Shown here piece by piece: positions 52,501-64,000 of a DNA stretch of 64,000 bases. The stretch lies in assembly GCA_949152475.1 (NCBI GenBank), contig OX424566.1, positions 33,110,423 through 33,174,422 on the forward strand, written 5' to 3'. How positions within the stretch are numbered: the first letter of the stretch is position 1; each line of letters opens with the position of its first letter. Source of the DNA: Terebella lapidaria (Eukaryota; Annelida; Polychaeta; Terebellida; Terebellidae). The position numbers and the translations under genes are program-made. The notes beneath the pieces were generated by a model that was not told where the DNA came from, searched no databases, and was given only the letters and a program-made list of their open reading frames with translations.

Positions 52501-55500
52501 TTTTTTTTTTTTGTATAAACAGTATTTATTTGGATTGACCAACAGGGAAAAAACCCTATACCAAGATCTCTCCAGTGAGAGGAACAACATGCAAAAACTA
52601 TAGTGCAGCAAACATAATTACATCATCAAACAAATACAGCAATAATACTATGTACAATGAAATTATATACAATATTTTCCAACCGTGTAGAACACCACAC
52701 ATATAGTAGGAATATACCTTAATGTTATTGAAGGATTATTTTAGGAGGATTGAGTATGTTCGCCAATATCAATAAGGATATTATTTATATATAATTTTTT
52801 TTTCAAAATATAAATTAACAGTTCTGAATTATATACACAAAATGATTCAATGAGAAGAAAATCAACAATATAAATGTTATGTTCTTTTCACATGGAATCG
52901 ACCAGTAGCTTTCATGAATCTCTGCACAGCTAAAGAAATGGTGATATTGTTCTGTACAGACAGGTTGTCATCTCCAAATAACAGTAACTCAGTATTTAAA
53001 GGTTCAAATTCAGTTAATTCTTCACACAAAGTTTGCCTTTGGGCGTTAAATAAAGGACAATCTAGTAAATAATGTTGTACATCTTCAAGTACCGATCCAC
53101 ACCGGCAGCAAGGACTATCGATCACATGCAAATTATGAAAAAGGTGAGCATTCAAGTAGCTGCAGCCAATGCGCATTCTTGCGTGGTGTATATTTGAAAA
53201 ACGATCTCCAACTAAAAACCAAGGTTTACTGTTTTGGGGGAAATTTAAGAAATGTTTTACTTTCGTTTTGAAAGTGGAAATTGTAGGAGATAGCCTTATT
53301 TCAGCAGGCAATGAATTCCACAACTTGATAGTTGCAGGAAAGAACGATTTTTTGAAAGATTCTAATCTGGTTCGCATCTGAGATACATTCAGATTTGATC
53401 TAAGATTATAGTTTGTTCGATCTTGAACAGACAAGGGCAATAAATTGATTAAATATGCAGGAGCCATTCCATTTTCGATTTTGTATAACCAGCATAGTCT
53501 GTGAAAATTTCTTCTGTCTGACAATTGCGTCCAGCCAGTGTCTATGTATAGATTGTCAATTAAACTTCGTTCAGTCGCTCCCGTTACTATGCGCAGAGCA
53601 CGAACCTGTATTTGGTCTAACTTAGTGAGATCACAACTATGAGCCCCTGCCCATATAACATCCCCATATTCTAATATAGGTCGGACAAAAGCCACGTAAT
53701 ATCTCTCCAAAGACGCTCTATCTAATTTGAATTTTAATCGATTCAAAACATCTAACCGTTTCATCGCTTTGGCGCAAGTGTCATTGATGTGAGTATGCCA
53801 CCAAAGGTTATCCGAGAATGTTACCCCCAAATGCTTATGAGATGCGACGTCTGATATCGTGACGTTATCGAAATACAATGGCGGGTGTAGATGTAAATCG
53901 CGCTTGTTAGAAATTATCATAGAATCCGTTTTTGATGGACTAAAATTTACTAGCCAAACATGAGCCCAGTTTTGTATGGAGTTCAAATCTCGATTGATTA
54001 AATTTGCGGCGCGTTCTCTGTTGTCCACAGAGAGATATAAGCATGTGTCATCCGCGTACAAACGTATTTTGGTATGATTAACTGCCTCGGTTATATCATT
54101 TATATAGATTAAGAACAATAGTGGGCCCAATACAGATCCTTGGGGGTACTCCCGCTTTTATTATTCCCCACTCGGATTTTTTTCCATTAATGCAGACCCG
54201 TTGTGTTCTATTAGACAGATAGCTTGACAGCCACTGCAAAACATACCCATCCACACCAGATCGATTTAGCTTATATAAGAGCCCAGCGTGCCATACTTTT
54301 TCAAACGCTTTGCTAATATCTAGGAAAACGACTCTTATTTCTTTTTCGTCATTAACTGCAGAACAAAAATTATGATATAATTCCATCAATTGGCTTACGG
54401 TTGAACTGCCGGGCATAAATCCGGATTGCCACACAGACAATATAAAATTGTCTTTGAAATGGTTATATAGGTATTTGAAAACAATTTTCTCGAAAATCTT
54501 ACTGGATGTGTTCAGCAGGGAAACTGGTCGATAATTCGACGGATTACTTTTATCCCCTTTTTTATATACAGGTATAACGTTCGCCTGCTTCCATTCTGCT
54601 GGAAATATGCCTTGCTGTAAGCTGGCATTAAAGATTTTATGCAGCGGTGTTATTATGACAGGATAAATAGATTTCAATAATCGAGGTCCTAGCCCATCAG
54701 GGCCATAGGCTTTAGACGGGTCAAGAAGCCTTAGCTGATCCGAGACATCTTGTTCCGTAACATGGATACTATCTATAGGCACGGAGCTATGTACTAAATC
54801 TGGCGGTAAAACTGCATTCGAATAATCCAGATTGGAGTTCGCTAAGAATAGATCGTTGAATATATCACATTTAACTTCATCATCGGTTATTATCGCATCC
54901 CCAGTGGACAACGTTGGAATACCAGACAACTGATTATTCATTCCAAATACGGATTTGAGCATGTTCCACGACTCCTTGGTTGAAATCGAAATATCAGCCA
55001 ACTTTCTCAGTCGTTCATTTTCATATTTAGCCTTCGAATCTCGACAAATTTGTATATAACTGTTACGAACGTGACGGAAGACCGCCCAGTCGTACGGATT
55101 GTTGCTTTTCTTCGCAGCTTTGTGTTTGCGTTCACATTGGCGTTTGTGACGTCTATGGTAGCCTGCATACCAAGATTTATCTGATGGGCGTATGACAACT
55201 TCCTTATTGGGTATGAACTTTTCAGCTGCAATTCGCATAATGCTGGACCATTTAGTGGTAGCATAATCGATATCTGCAAACTTACCACACTCTAAATTCC
55301 AATTAAGTTGCGAGAGATAATTCTTCATCCCTTCTATATCAGCTTTGCTATAGTTCCATATTTTTCGCAAATAACAAGGGGAACGTTTATAGCGGAACGT
55401 TAGCGAGAGTGATAAAGTACAATGGTCGTTATTGAGTAGCGGTGCCAATACTTCGCTGTTTTTCACAAAATGTGGGCAGCTCGAGATAATTCTGTCCAGA

Positions 55501-55988
55501 TTCGTTTGGGACCTGAAGGTAATGCGTGTGGGTTCGTCTATGTGAGAGGTTAGGTTGTTCACAGCCACAAAGAACTCAAAATGTTTGCCGTGAATGGTTT
55601 TGTTATCGGCATTAAAATCCCCTAAGATAATTATGTTTGAACTACTATTTACCGCCCTTGAGGCGTCCACTGCCGATTGCATTTTCCCCCAGAAATCAAC
55701 AGTCTCGTTAGGAGCTCTATATATAGTGCATAGGAGAAATTTATTAGTTTCACACCTCACTTCGAGCCACATTGCCTCGAGGTCAGCAAATTCTAGGTCC
55801 GTCCGGCGTTTCACCGCAAGTCGTGAAGAGACCCAAGCTGCCACTCCACCGCCGATCGTGCGTGTGTTTCTATCAAGGCGGAATATGGGGTGGAAATTGG
55901 GCAGGATTAGGTCGTCACTGCTTAATGACGAATCTAACCATGTTTCAGAAAGGGTTATAATTTCAAATTTGTTACATATGTAGTAATT
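52501..55988 (-). mobile_element. LINE with endonuclease and RT, 5'-truncated, poly(A) tail
   Basis: A minus-strand non-LTR retrotransposon of jockey/I type ending in a run of A (plus-strand T run at 52501-52513); TTAGTG at 52495-52500 and 55989-55994 is a possible target duplication. The coding region starts in the endonuclease (ITLSETWLDSSL at about 55960, IILGDFNADNK, TNLDRIISS, LNNDHCTLS) and passes into RT (NPSNYRPVSLLN, FLDISKAFEKVWH, RLYADDTCLYLS). It ends with a C-X2-C-X8-H-X4-C finger (CCRCGSVLEDVQH then YLLDC) at about 53110-53060 and a stop at 52877. One frameshift lies at the G run 54142-54146 (plus strand), inside the GVPQGSVLGP motif; otherwise the frame is open. ORF1 and the start of the endonuclease are missing. 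It is recent compared with the other LINE pieces. Confidence 0.88.
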
Positions 55989-55994
55989 TTAGTG

Positions 55995-58900
55995 ACTGTT
56001 ACTCCCGTCCCTCCCGCGCACTACACATTTCCACAACAAACATTCATTCTACATGACTTACATACAGGACAGGTACATACTATACGATCACAAGCATAAA
56101 CTCCATGTAGTCATGGTTACACACACAGGTCAAACCACGCACCTGCGGCCCCGCTAGCTCAGTACACTCGGCCCCGTTTACTCGACCTTGACCTTCACAT
56201 GCACTGACTTCTAAACATAGAACTTGACACACATACTCCACACATCACGTGCACAGATACAGGCATTACAAGTATTGACACGAGCCGGGGAAACCCACTT
56301 TCCCGGTGACATCAGCGCATTGCACCACACATTCAACCTATCACAACACCGCTTACACTTGGCGGGAAATTACACAGCCACATGGTCCCTCGGCCCCAGT
56401 CATCTGCGCAGTTGAGAAGTAGATGTCCAAGTGAACGGTCGCATTGTATATTGTAACCAGAAGAACGGCCGTAATCGCATAAAAGGAATATAAAAGCTGA
56501 TATAACGTGGATGTATAAACTGTCATATATATATAAAGGACTATAATATTTAGGATATTCGACTGGGAATCACCGACGTAGGTGTGAGCGGCCCCGTTTG
56601 TGGTGTGAGTGTTATCATCGACATTATCGCCACAATAAACAGTTTGAATTGAACTGCCGGCTTGTTGGTCTGTAGCACAACCTCACAGACATTCGGCCTG
56701 ATACGGGCCAGTGAACCGTATTCTTCACATTGGCGCCGTAGACCAGGATCTGAGCTAGTCTCGGATCTTCGACCCAGACCTGACCGGCATTGATGGCATT
56801 GGCCCCGGGAGCCTCCCGCGGTGAGCCACTCGACCCCACGGATGATGAAGTGACGATCAATCCGAATCCGGCCTTCCGACCTTCCGGCCCTCGCTCAGTT
56901 GCCATGAGCGATACGGTTCCACTGTCGCAGGACCAACAACCGTCCGGCCTTTTCGACTCCATCGGCGACCATTCGTCCCTGAGATCGTTTTCGCCGCCTA
57001 CCGACCTGGTGCAGGAGTTCCTAGACGAAGACCCGCTCGCGCCGTCACATACAGTAAGTGACATTCTGCGTGCACACGCTAGAGCGTACTCGGCCACGCC
57101 GGCTAGAGCGACCCAGAAAAGTGACTTTGCCGACAGAAACTATACGCGCTCACGTCAAAGAGCGAGCATAGATCGTGATATCGACCCAGAACAATTAGCA
57201 GTGAACGTTCGGCCGGTAACCATAGACACGTCAATGGTTACGCACCCACCAAGTAACTCTCGGATACGACAGTGGGTTTGTCAGTCTGACAATGTTCCGG
57301 AATCGACCCCGCCGAACGCTTATTCGGCCAATCGACCCCTGGCGCCGTCCATGACGCCGAGACAACACGACCCCGCGCCAGAAATGTACTCACGCATACC
57401 GACCGAGCCTACGGTGGTAGAGTACACACGACCCAGTCAGACGGGAGCGACATCCGAAGACATCCTGGCGACGACCGCTACCCGGATCGCGACGCCTCTA
57501 CGACAACAACGACCCAGCGACACGATGACGGAATCTCGCGCCACCATGCGACAAGCGCGACCCCGACAAGCACCCTCGACATCAAGTCGCCGACCCTACG
57601 ACCCCGACACGCCGACTTCCGACATACGCGCTCCCGCGCCGACCGCGCACCGACCATCGCCGACTACCGGAGAACAACCGCGCTTCGATCCGTCGCAAGA
57701 TCAAGTTGTGTCTGCTCCGGCAGAAAGTGTTGTGCCAATGATCGGACCTCCGATCTCACAATCAGTCGGAAACATCAACGGATATGGTGTACCGCCAGTC
57801 GGATACCCTGGCGCAACAAGCGGTGTTCCAAATGGAGTAGCTGTCGGATACTATTCACCGCATGTCGGCTACGCGAACCCACCGCCTGGATATGGTGGCG
57901 TTCCCAGCGTGATAGCTGACACCGGCTATCATGGTGCACAACCCGGATTAGTGTACCATGGTGTATGCCCAGATGGATCGGTATACCGATATCCACCACC
58001 GGCTGTATTCCCACCCTCAGTCGGGATACCATGGGTGACGCCTCCATACAGTCAACCGGCCCCCGCTGCACAAGCACCACACGACCCCAGTCACACGACG
58101 GCACCACCCGCCGCATCGCTCGCCGTCTCCGCGACGACAGCACCGACCGACCCCGCTAACGCGACCCCGATCGGCCCAGATACGACGGCTCCGGCGACTT
58201 CGGCTGTTCCGACTCCGACGGCCACTGCAGCGACTACACCAGTTGCGGTGAGTGTTGACACGCCCACGCCACAGAGACTCACGTCTGAGCCCCAAACGTT
58301 GGCTACGGCTAAAATGGCTCAATGGCGTGCGACCTTCAAGGAGGGCAATCTCACTCAGTACGTTCGGAGTTTCGAACAGTTTACTGCGGCTTTCACTTAC
58401 TCCGACCTCAACAAGACGACGACCTTCCGGAGCACGCTACGCGGCCGCGCTGAAGTGCTAGCTCTAAATATCCCGGTCGCGACTCCCTGGGGAGAGTTCC
58501 GTCGCTCCTAGAGGGCTGGGAACCCGAGCCCCGTCGACAGTCCAAACGGGACGATTTCCCGTTCCTCAAGCGGGAACGAAAAGAGGACGCGGAACACTAC
58601 ATGGAGCGACTCCAAGCCCTGGCGGAGCAAGTGTTCGATGACGTTACGCCAACGTCGCGGCAACGAACTGTAATTGCACAATTCGTGAACGGCCAACCCG
58701 ACCCCATTGCCGATAAACTGTGTGCCCTCACTTTTAACAGTTACAGTGAGGCACTGACGGCCGTTCTCAAGGTAGAGAGTCGTCAGCAGAGGACAGCCAG
58801 AGATCGACATCGAGGCACACGACGTGCTGACATTTCCGCAAGCGGATACGCGGAAGACGACCCTGTCAATGAATAACTGTCCTGTGCCATGGGACAAGTT

Positions 58901-61900
58901 ACTCAGGGGGAAACACTAACCCCAGAGCAAATTGCGGCCTACTACGACCCCGCAGACAGTGACACTACCGGCCTACAAGGTTGCGACGAACACTCAGTGC
59001 CGACCAGCTCACGCGAGTGGGTGGCTGAAGCTTTCCAGTGCGTCCTTAGTGACGAGAATGGACTATGCGAGGAAACGGCTATCTTTTCTGTCCTGCGAAC
59101 AACGGCCCCGATGAAAGGTGATCGACCCCCGCAACCCGGACGACCCATGGTTTGCTTCTTTTGCAAGAAGCCCGGCCATCGCTGGATGCGGTGCTTTCGG
59201 CTTAAGGATGTGCTAGTACGTAACGGCATGAAACCGCTAGCATTTCGGCCTAATGGTCCCGGCCCCCGCTGCACAAGCACCACACGACCCCAGTCACACG
59301 ACGGCACCACCCGCCGCATCGCTCGCCGTCTCCGCGACGACAGCACCGACCGCCCCCGCTAACGCGACCCCGATCGGCCCAGATACGACGGCTCCGGCGA
59401 CTTCGGCTGTTCCGACTCCGACGGCCACTGCAGCGACTACACCAGTTGCGGTGAGTGTTGACACGCCCACGCCACAGAGACTCACGTCTGAGCCCCAAAC
59501 GTTGGCTACGGCTAAAATGGCTCAATGGCGTGCGACCTTCAAGGAGGGCAATCTCACTCAGTACGTTCGGAGTTTCGAACAGTTTACTGCGGCTTTCACT
59601 TACTCCGACCTCAACAAGACGACGACCTTCCGGAGCACGCTACGCGGCCGCGCTGAAGTGCTAGCTCTAAATATCCCGGTCGCGACTCCCTGGGGAGAGT
59701 TCCGTCGCTCCTAGAGGGCTGGGAACCCGAGCCCCGTCGACAGTCCAAACGGGACGATTTCCCGTTCCTCAAGCGGGAACGAAAAGAGGACGCGGAACAC
59801 TACATGGAGCGACTCCAAGCCCTGGCGGAGCAAGTGTTCGATGACGTTACGCCAACGTCGCGGCAACGAACTGTAATTGCACAATTCGTGAACGGCCAAC
59901 CCGACCCCATTGCCGATAAACTGTGTGCCCTCACTTTTAACAGTTACAGTGAGGCACTGACGGCCGTTCTCAAGGTAGAGAGTCGTCAGCAGAGGACAGC
60001 CAGAGATCGACATCGAGGCACACGACGTGCTGACATTTCCGCAAGCGGATACGCGGAAGACGACCCTGTCAATGAATAACTGTCCTGTGCCATGGGACAA
60101 GTTACTCAGGGGGAAACACTAACCCCAGAGCAAATTGCGGCCTACTACGACCCCGCAGACAGTGACACTACCGGCCTACAAGGTTGCGACGAACACTCAG
60201 TGCCGACCAGCTCACGCGAGTGGGTGGCTGAAGCTTTCCAGTGCGTCCTTAGTGACGAGAATGGACTATGCGAGGAAACGGCTATCTTTTCTGTCCTGCG
60301 AACAACGGCCCCGATGAAAGGTGATCGACCCCCGCAACCCGGACGACCCATGGTTTGCTTCTCTTGCAAGAAGCCCGGCCATCGCTGGATGCGGTGCTTT
60401 CGGCTTAAGGATGTGCTAGTACGTAACGGCATGAAACCGCTAGCATTTCGGCCTAATGGTCCCGGTACTGACAGAAGGACAGCTCAAGTGTTGTCAGTAC
60501 CTAACCAAACCGGTAACCAAACCAAACCGGCCCCACCAACACCTCCGACCCCGTCGTCAAACCAGTAGGGGAAGGTGCTGAGGAGCAAGGACCTTCCAGA
60601 CAACAGGACAACGTTCCCCGCTCCACATCTGCGGTTGTCACGACTACTGTACCGGTAACGACACCAATAACGACCCCGCAGCCGGCCCAGCCCACACCTC
60701 AGCTCCTTGAAGGGGTGTGTACAAAATGTCAAGCTCCGACCCCGAAATCGGCCTCTTTTCATGAAGGGGTGTCCGCACCGCGGCCACAGCGACCACCACG
60801 TGGAAACCGTCGTCCTGAAGGGGTGTCACCCCCGACCGCCAACGGCACCGGAACGGACAGCATGTCCGAGATTGAGTGGATCTCCGACGACGGAGGATTC
60901 TACCCTTTTCCGAGTGGACCGGAATCCAAACTGCCGCCTCTTCACACACTCTTCCGGCCACCGCTAGACGACCCCGAAATTCCGGCTGTCATCAACAACT
61001 CCAGCGCCACCAATCACAAATGCTGGAAGTTGCCGGTACACGTCGGAAACAAGACGATAAAGGCTGTACTCGACTCCGGAGCGCAGATCTCCCTGCTCCG
61101 ACGCGATCAGCTACGTCACGTCCCCGCTGACCAGCGACATTTGCGGTCTACTTCGGCTATTATTCGTGACGTCACCGGACAGTCGAGCCCGATCGATGGA
61201 CTGATCGACCTTTCAATACAGGTCGGAACCAACCATATGGTCGTAACCTTTTGTGTGGCTGACATACATGACGACATGATTCTCGGCATGAACTTTTTTC
61301 GGCAAGCTCACACTGTAGTGAATTACGGTGAAGGGACGATACCGGTACACAAAGAAATCCTGTTCGCACATAAAGACATTGAGGCCAATGTTGTCAGAAT
61401 GGCCGTGCGACGAGCTGTCACCGTCCCCGCACGCAGCGAAGCAATAGTGGAGCTGGTCCCGACTTCCCGAGTCCGAGTTCGACAACACCCGAGGATAGTC
61501 CAGCCACTTACGACCTTTCCCGAGGAAACCGACCTCATCATGGGGAGAACACTTACGACCCTGAATCGGCAGTGCGTGAAGGTGTCGGTAGTCAATACAG
61601 CAGATACCGGCATTACGCTCACCCGTTCCGACCCTGTCGCCATAGCAAGCCCTGTCGAAAGTGTCGTCGGAGCTCTGCCACGACCCGGAGAGGAGCCCGA
61701 CCCGGCCACGGTAGACGCCAGTCATTACCGCGACCTACCGCCACATCTACAAGAAATGGTGGATCGCGCCGGACTAGCGCCGGAACAACATCGGCGTTGC
61801 GCCAACCTGGTTCACCAATACCAGGACACATTTATGCACCCAGACGGCCAACTGGGACGGACCCAAGTCGTCCAGCATAGAATCGACACCGGCAATTCGG

Positions 61901-64000
61901 CCCCAATTCGACAACGACAGCGACGCGTCCCTCAGGCGCAGCAAAGCATCATCGACGAGGAGATCGACAAGATGCTCCGCTTGGGGTGTATTGAGCCGTC
62001 AGATTCGCCCTGGAGCGCACAGGTAGTGCTCGTGCGGAAGAAGAACGGACAAGTACGCTTCTGTGTCGACTATCGGCTCCTGAATGACGTCACCCGCAAG
62101 GACTCGTATCCCTTGCCCAACATTCAGGACACTCATGACGCCCTGGCAGGCGCCAACTACTTCTCGGCCCTAGACCTGGCCTCCGGCTACTGGCAGGTCG
62201 AAGTCGACCCAAGCGACAGACCGAAGACTGCCTTCGCCACAAGGAAGGGACTCTATCAGTTTAAGGTCATGCCATTCGGCCTTAGCAACGCCCCGGCAAC
62301 CTTCGAACGGCTTATGGAGACCATACTCCGTGGTTACTTGTGGACCCGGTGTATGTGCTATCTCGACGACGTGAGCTTACGGCAGAACATTCGATCAGGC
62401 ACTCGCAAACCTGGAAGCGGTCCTGGATCGGATCAGATCGGCAGGCCTGAAACTACAGCCCAAGAAGTGTGAGTTGTTCCAACGGGAATTCTTGTACTTA
62501 GGGTTCATAGTGAGCGGCCAAGGAATCCGAGTCGACCCCAACAAAGTTAAAGCCATCAGAGAATGGCCGACCCCGTGCGAGATCACCGACGTCAGGGCTT
62601 TCCTCGGTTTCGCCAACTACCACAGGCGATTCATCAAGGACTACGCTGAGATCGCTGAACCTCTCGTAGCGCTTACCCGAGGTGAATGCCACTTCACTTG
62701 GGGACCGGCCCAGCGACGAGCTTTCCAGCGACTCCGCGACGCCCTCATCAAGGCGCCCAAGCTCGCTCATCCGACCCAGAATCCGGAGGACTACTTCATC
62801 CTCGACACGGATGCAAGCGGCTTTGCTGTGGGAGGAGCCCTCTCGCAAAGGGTTAACGGGAAGGAGATCCCCATCGGGTTCGCCAGCAAGACCCTTTCCC
62901 GGACCCAGCGGAACTATTGCACCACCTATCGGGAACTACTGGCAGTAGTTGAGATGGTGCAACACTATCGGCACTACCTCTGGGGTAGGAAATTCCTCCT
63001 CCGGACCGACCATAGCTCGCTGAGGTGGTTGAAAAACTACAGCGACGCCGACGGCATGCTCGCCAGGTGGCTCGCCAAGCTACAGCAGTATGACTTTCGG
63101 ATAGAGCATCGACCCGGAAAACTACACGGTAACGCCGACGGCTTGTCACGGTGCCACAGTTGCAAACACCAAGACTGTCCCGGACGACTCGTCACACCTC
63201 CGACCGACCCAGAAACAAGTTCCGGAGAACTTCCAGTTCGTCGGATAACTGTTGTTCCGACCCAGACAAGGGCAGACCTCCTGGACAGTGATTCGATAAC
63301 ATCACCGGTCTTGCCCCAGCTAGTTTCGGCACGCCAAGTTGTTCGAGTCCGTGCTTTGGACGCCACACTTGATGGACAAAAGTGGCTTTCGGACTATTCG
63401 ACCCAGGACATTGTCGCGGCACAGCAAGCCGACCCCAGCGTCGGAAAAGTGCGGCAATGGATACTAGCCGGCACCAAGCCTGACTCACGAGAAGTCGCCC
63501 GCCAAGGAGAGGAGGTAAAGACACTTGTTTCTCGCTGGAACCTCCTGGCGTTACAAGGCGGAGTGCTGGTTCGACATATAAAACCCGACCCTGCTGGACG
63601 GCCCGTGGTGCAAACCGTGCTCCCCGTAGCACTCATGACACAAGTTCTGCACCAACTACACGACCTCAAGATTGTCGGACATCTCGGCATACAGCGTACC
63701 ATCGAGAGAGTCAGGCGCCGATTCTACTGGCCCGGCTTGGCGCTGGACGTCGCCCGCTGGTGTGCCCGCTGCCCGCAATGTGTGACCCGCAAGGGTAAAC
63801 CGGCCCCAAAAAGATCGCCCCTGACACAGCTACCGACAGGAGCGCCGTTCGACAGAATAGCGATGGACATCCTCGACACCCACAAGGTCACGGGAAGAGG
63901 CTATCGGTATGTACTAGTCGTGTCGGACTACTTTACGAAGTACACTGACGCTTTTCCGCTACGGCGACATACGGCCAAAAATGTTGCCGACACCCTGGTG
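55995..64000 (+). mobile_element. Ty3/gypsy LTR retrotransposon 3 (fossil), runs off the window
   Basis: A plus-strand element. A probable 5' LTR (about 55995-56730, start uncertain because the 3' LTR is outside the window) has TATAAAAG at 56488-56495 and AATAAA at 56634-56639. A primer-site candidate TGGCGCCGTAGACCAGG starts at 56731. Gag runs from about 56790, proline- and threonine-rich, with a zinc knuckle CFFCKKPGHRWMRC near 59150 and again near 60355 because of an internal tandem duplication. Pol has protease LDSGAQISLL (about 61070), RT (about 61950-62650), RNase H (about 62800-63150), and the integrase finger and start of its core (63650 to the edge). The coding region is broken in a few places. 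GC content is high. The two duplicate blocks are 99.8% identical, so the duplication is young. Confidence 0.9.
58056..60461 (+). repeat. 1203-bp tandem duplication within gypsy element 3
   Basis: 58056-59258 and 59259-60461 are direct copies with only two mismatches noticed. The junction is the shared word CCGGC. Each copy contains the end of the Pro/Thr-rich gag region, the capsid-like part and the zinc knuckle. The period is exactly 401 codons. Confidence 0.95.

Noticed and set aside
55995-56730. Exact 5' LTR borders of gypsy element 3
   Set aside because: The other LTR is outside the window, so no direct-repeat comparison is possible; only an approximate interval is given.

Overview
The window is eukaryotic, AT-rich and repeat-dominated. 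It has no dense gene set, has split exons with GT/AG borders, and is packed with retrotransposons, foldback elements and a dispersed 134-bp satellite. A perlucin-sized secreted C-type lectin family with large introns, together with this repeat spectrum, suggests a marine mollusc, perhaps a gastropod. The host assignment is inference; no species marker was seen.

Host genes: the only convincing host genes are C-type lectins. A complete three-exon lectin lies on the minus strand (exons 26050-25987, 24176-23994, 22823-22585; 161 codons) with a TATA box and a poly(A) signal. A tail-to-tail partner on the plus strand has a matching TATA box, signal-peptide exon (17742-17805) and lectin exon (21452-21634), but no terminal exon was found for it. 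The first 1.1 kb holds the end of another lectin gene and three stray, partly inverted copies of the same terminal exon.

LTR elements, treated as fossils: (1) a 4.73-kb minus-strand Ty3/gypsy copy at 1382-6111, with 135-bp LTRs and an ATATT target duplication; (2) an 11-kb minus-strand Ty3/gypsy copy at 27114-38078, with 895-bp LTRs showing one mismatch, a TAAG target duplication and a tRNA-His-like primer site; it looks whole; (3) a plus-strand Ty3/gypsy copy from about 55995 to beyond the window end, carrying a 1203-bp internal tandem duplication. Element 2 is the most unusual object here. Downstream of pol it has a 365-residue ORF with two C2H2 zinc fingers, preceded by an array of a 15-bp TTCCGCGAACG motif and a TATA box. 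The LTR carries the same array-then-TATA arrangement, and the motif is also expanded inside gag.

Other repeats: LINE copies or remnants lie at 9496-10656, 18814-21160, 42540-42970, 46640-47760 and 52501-55988; the last is nearly full, with one frameshift. There is a 7.07-kb foldback element at 44380-51453 whose arms hold RFX X-box-like palindromes, with a TTAA-flanked MITE nested in one arm. A second palindrome (24524-25718) sits in the lectin intron. MITEs lie at 7421-8175, 20094-20671, 24312-24394 and 48208-48624. The 134-bp satellite, carried by a repeat ending in a hairpin, occurs at 13073-16173, 21960-22462, 26815-27113 with 38083-38935 (split by element 2), and inverted at 41066-41168. 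The remaining stretches show no supportable gene. No tRNA, rRNA or CRISPR was seen.
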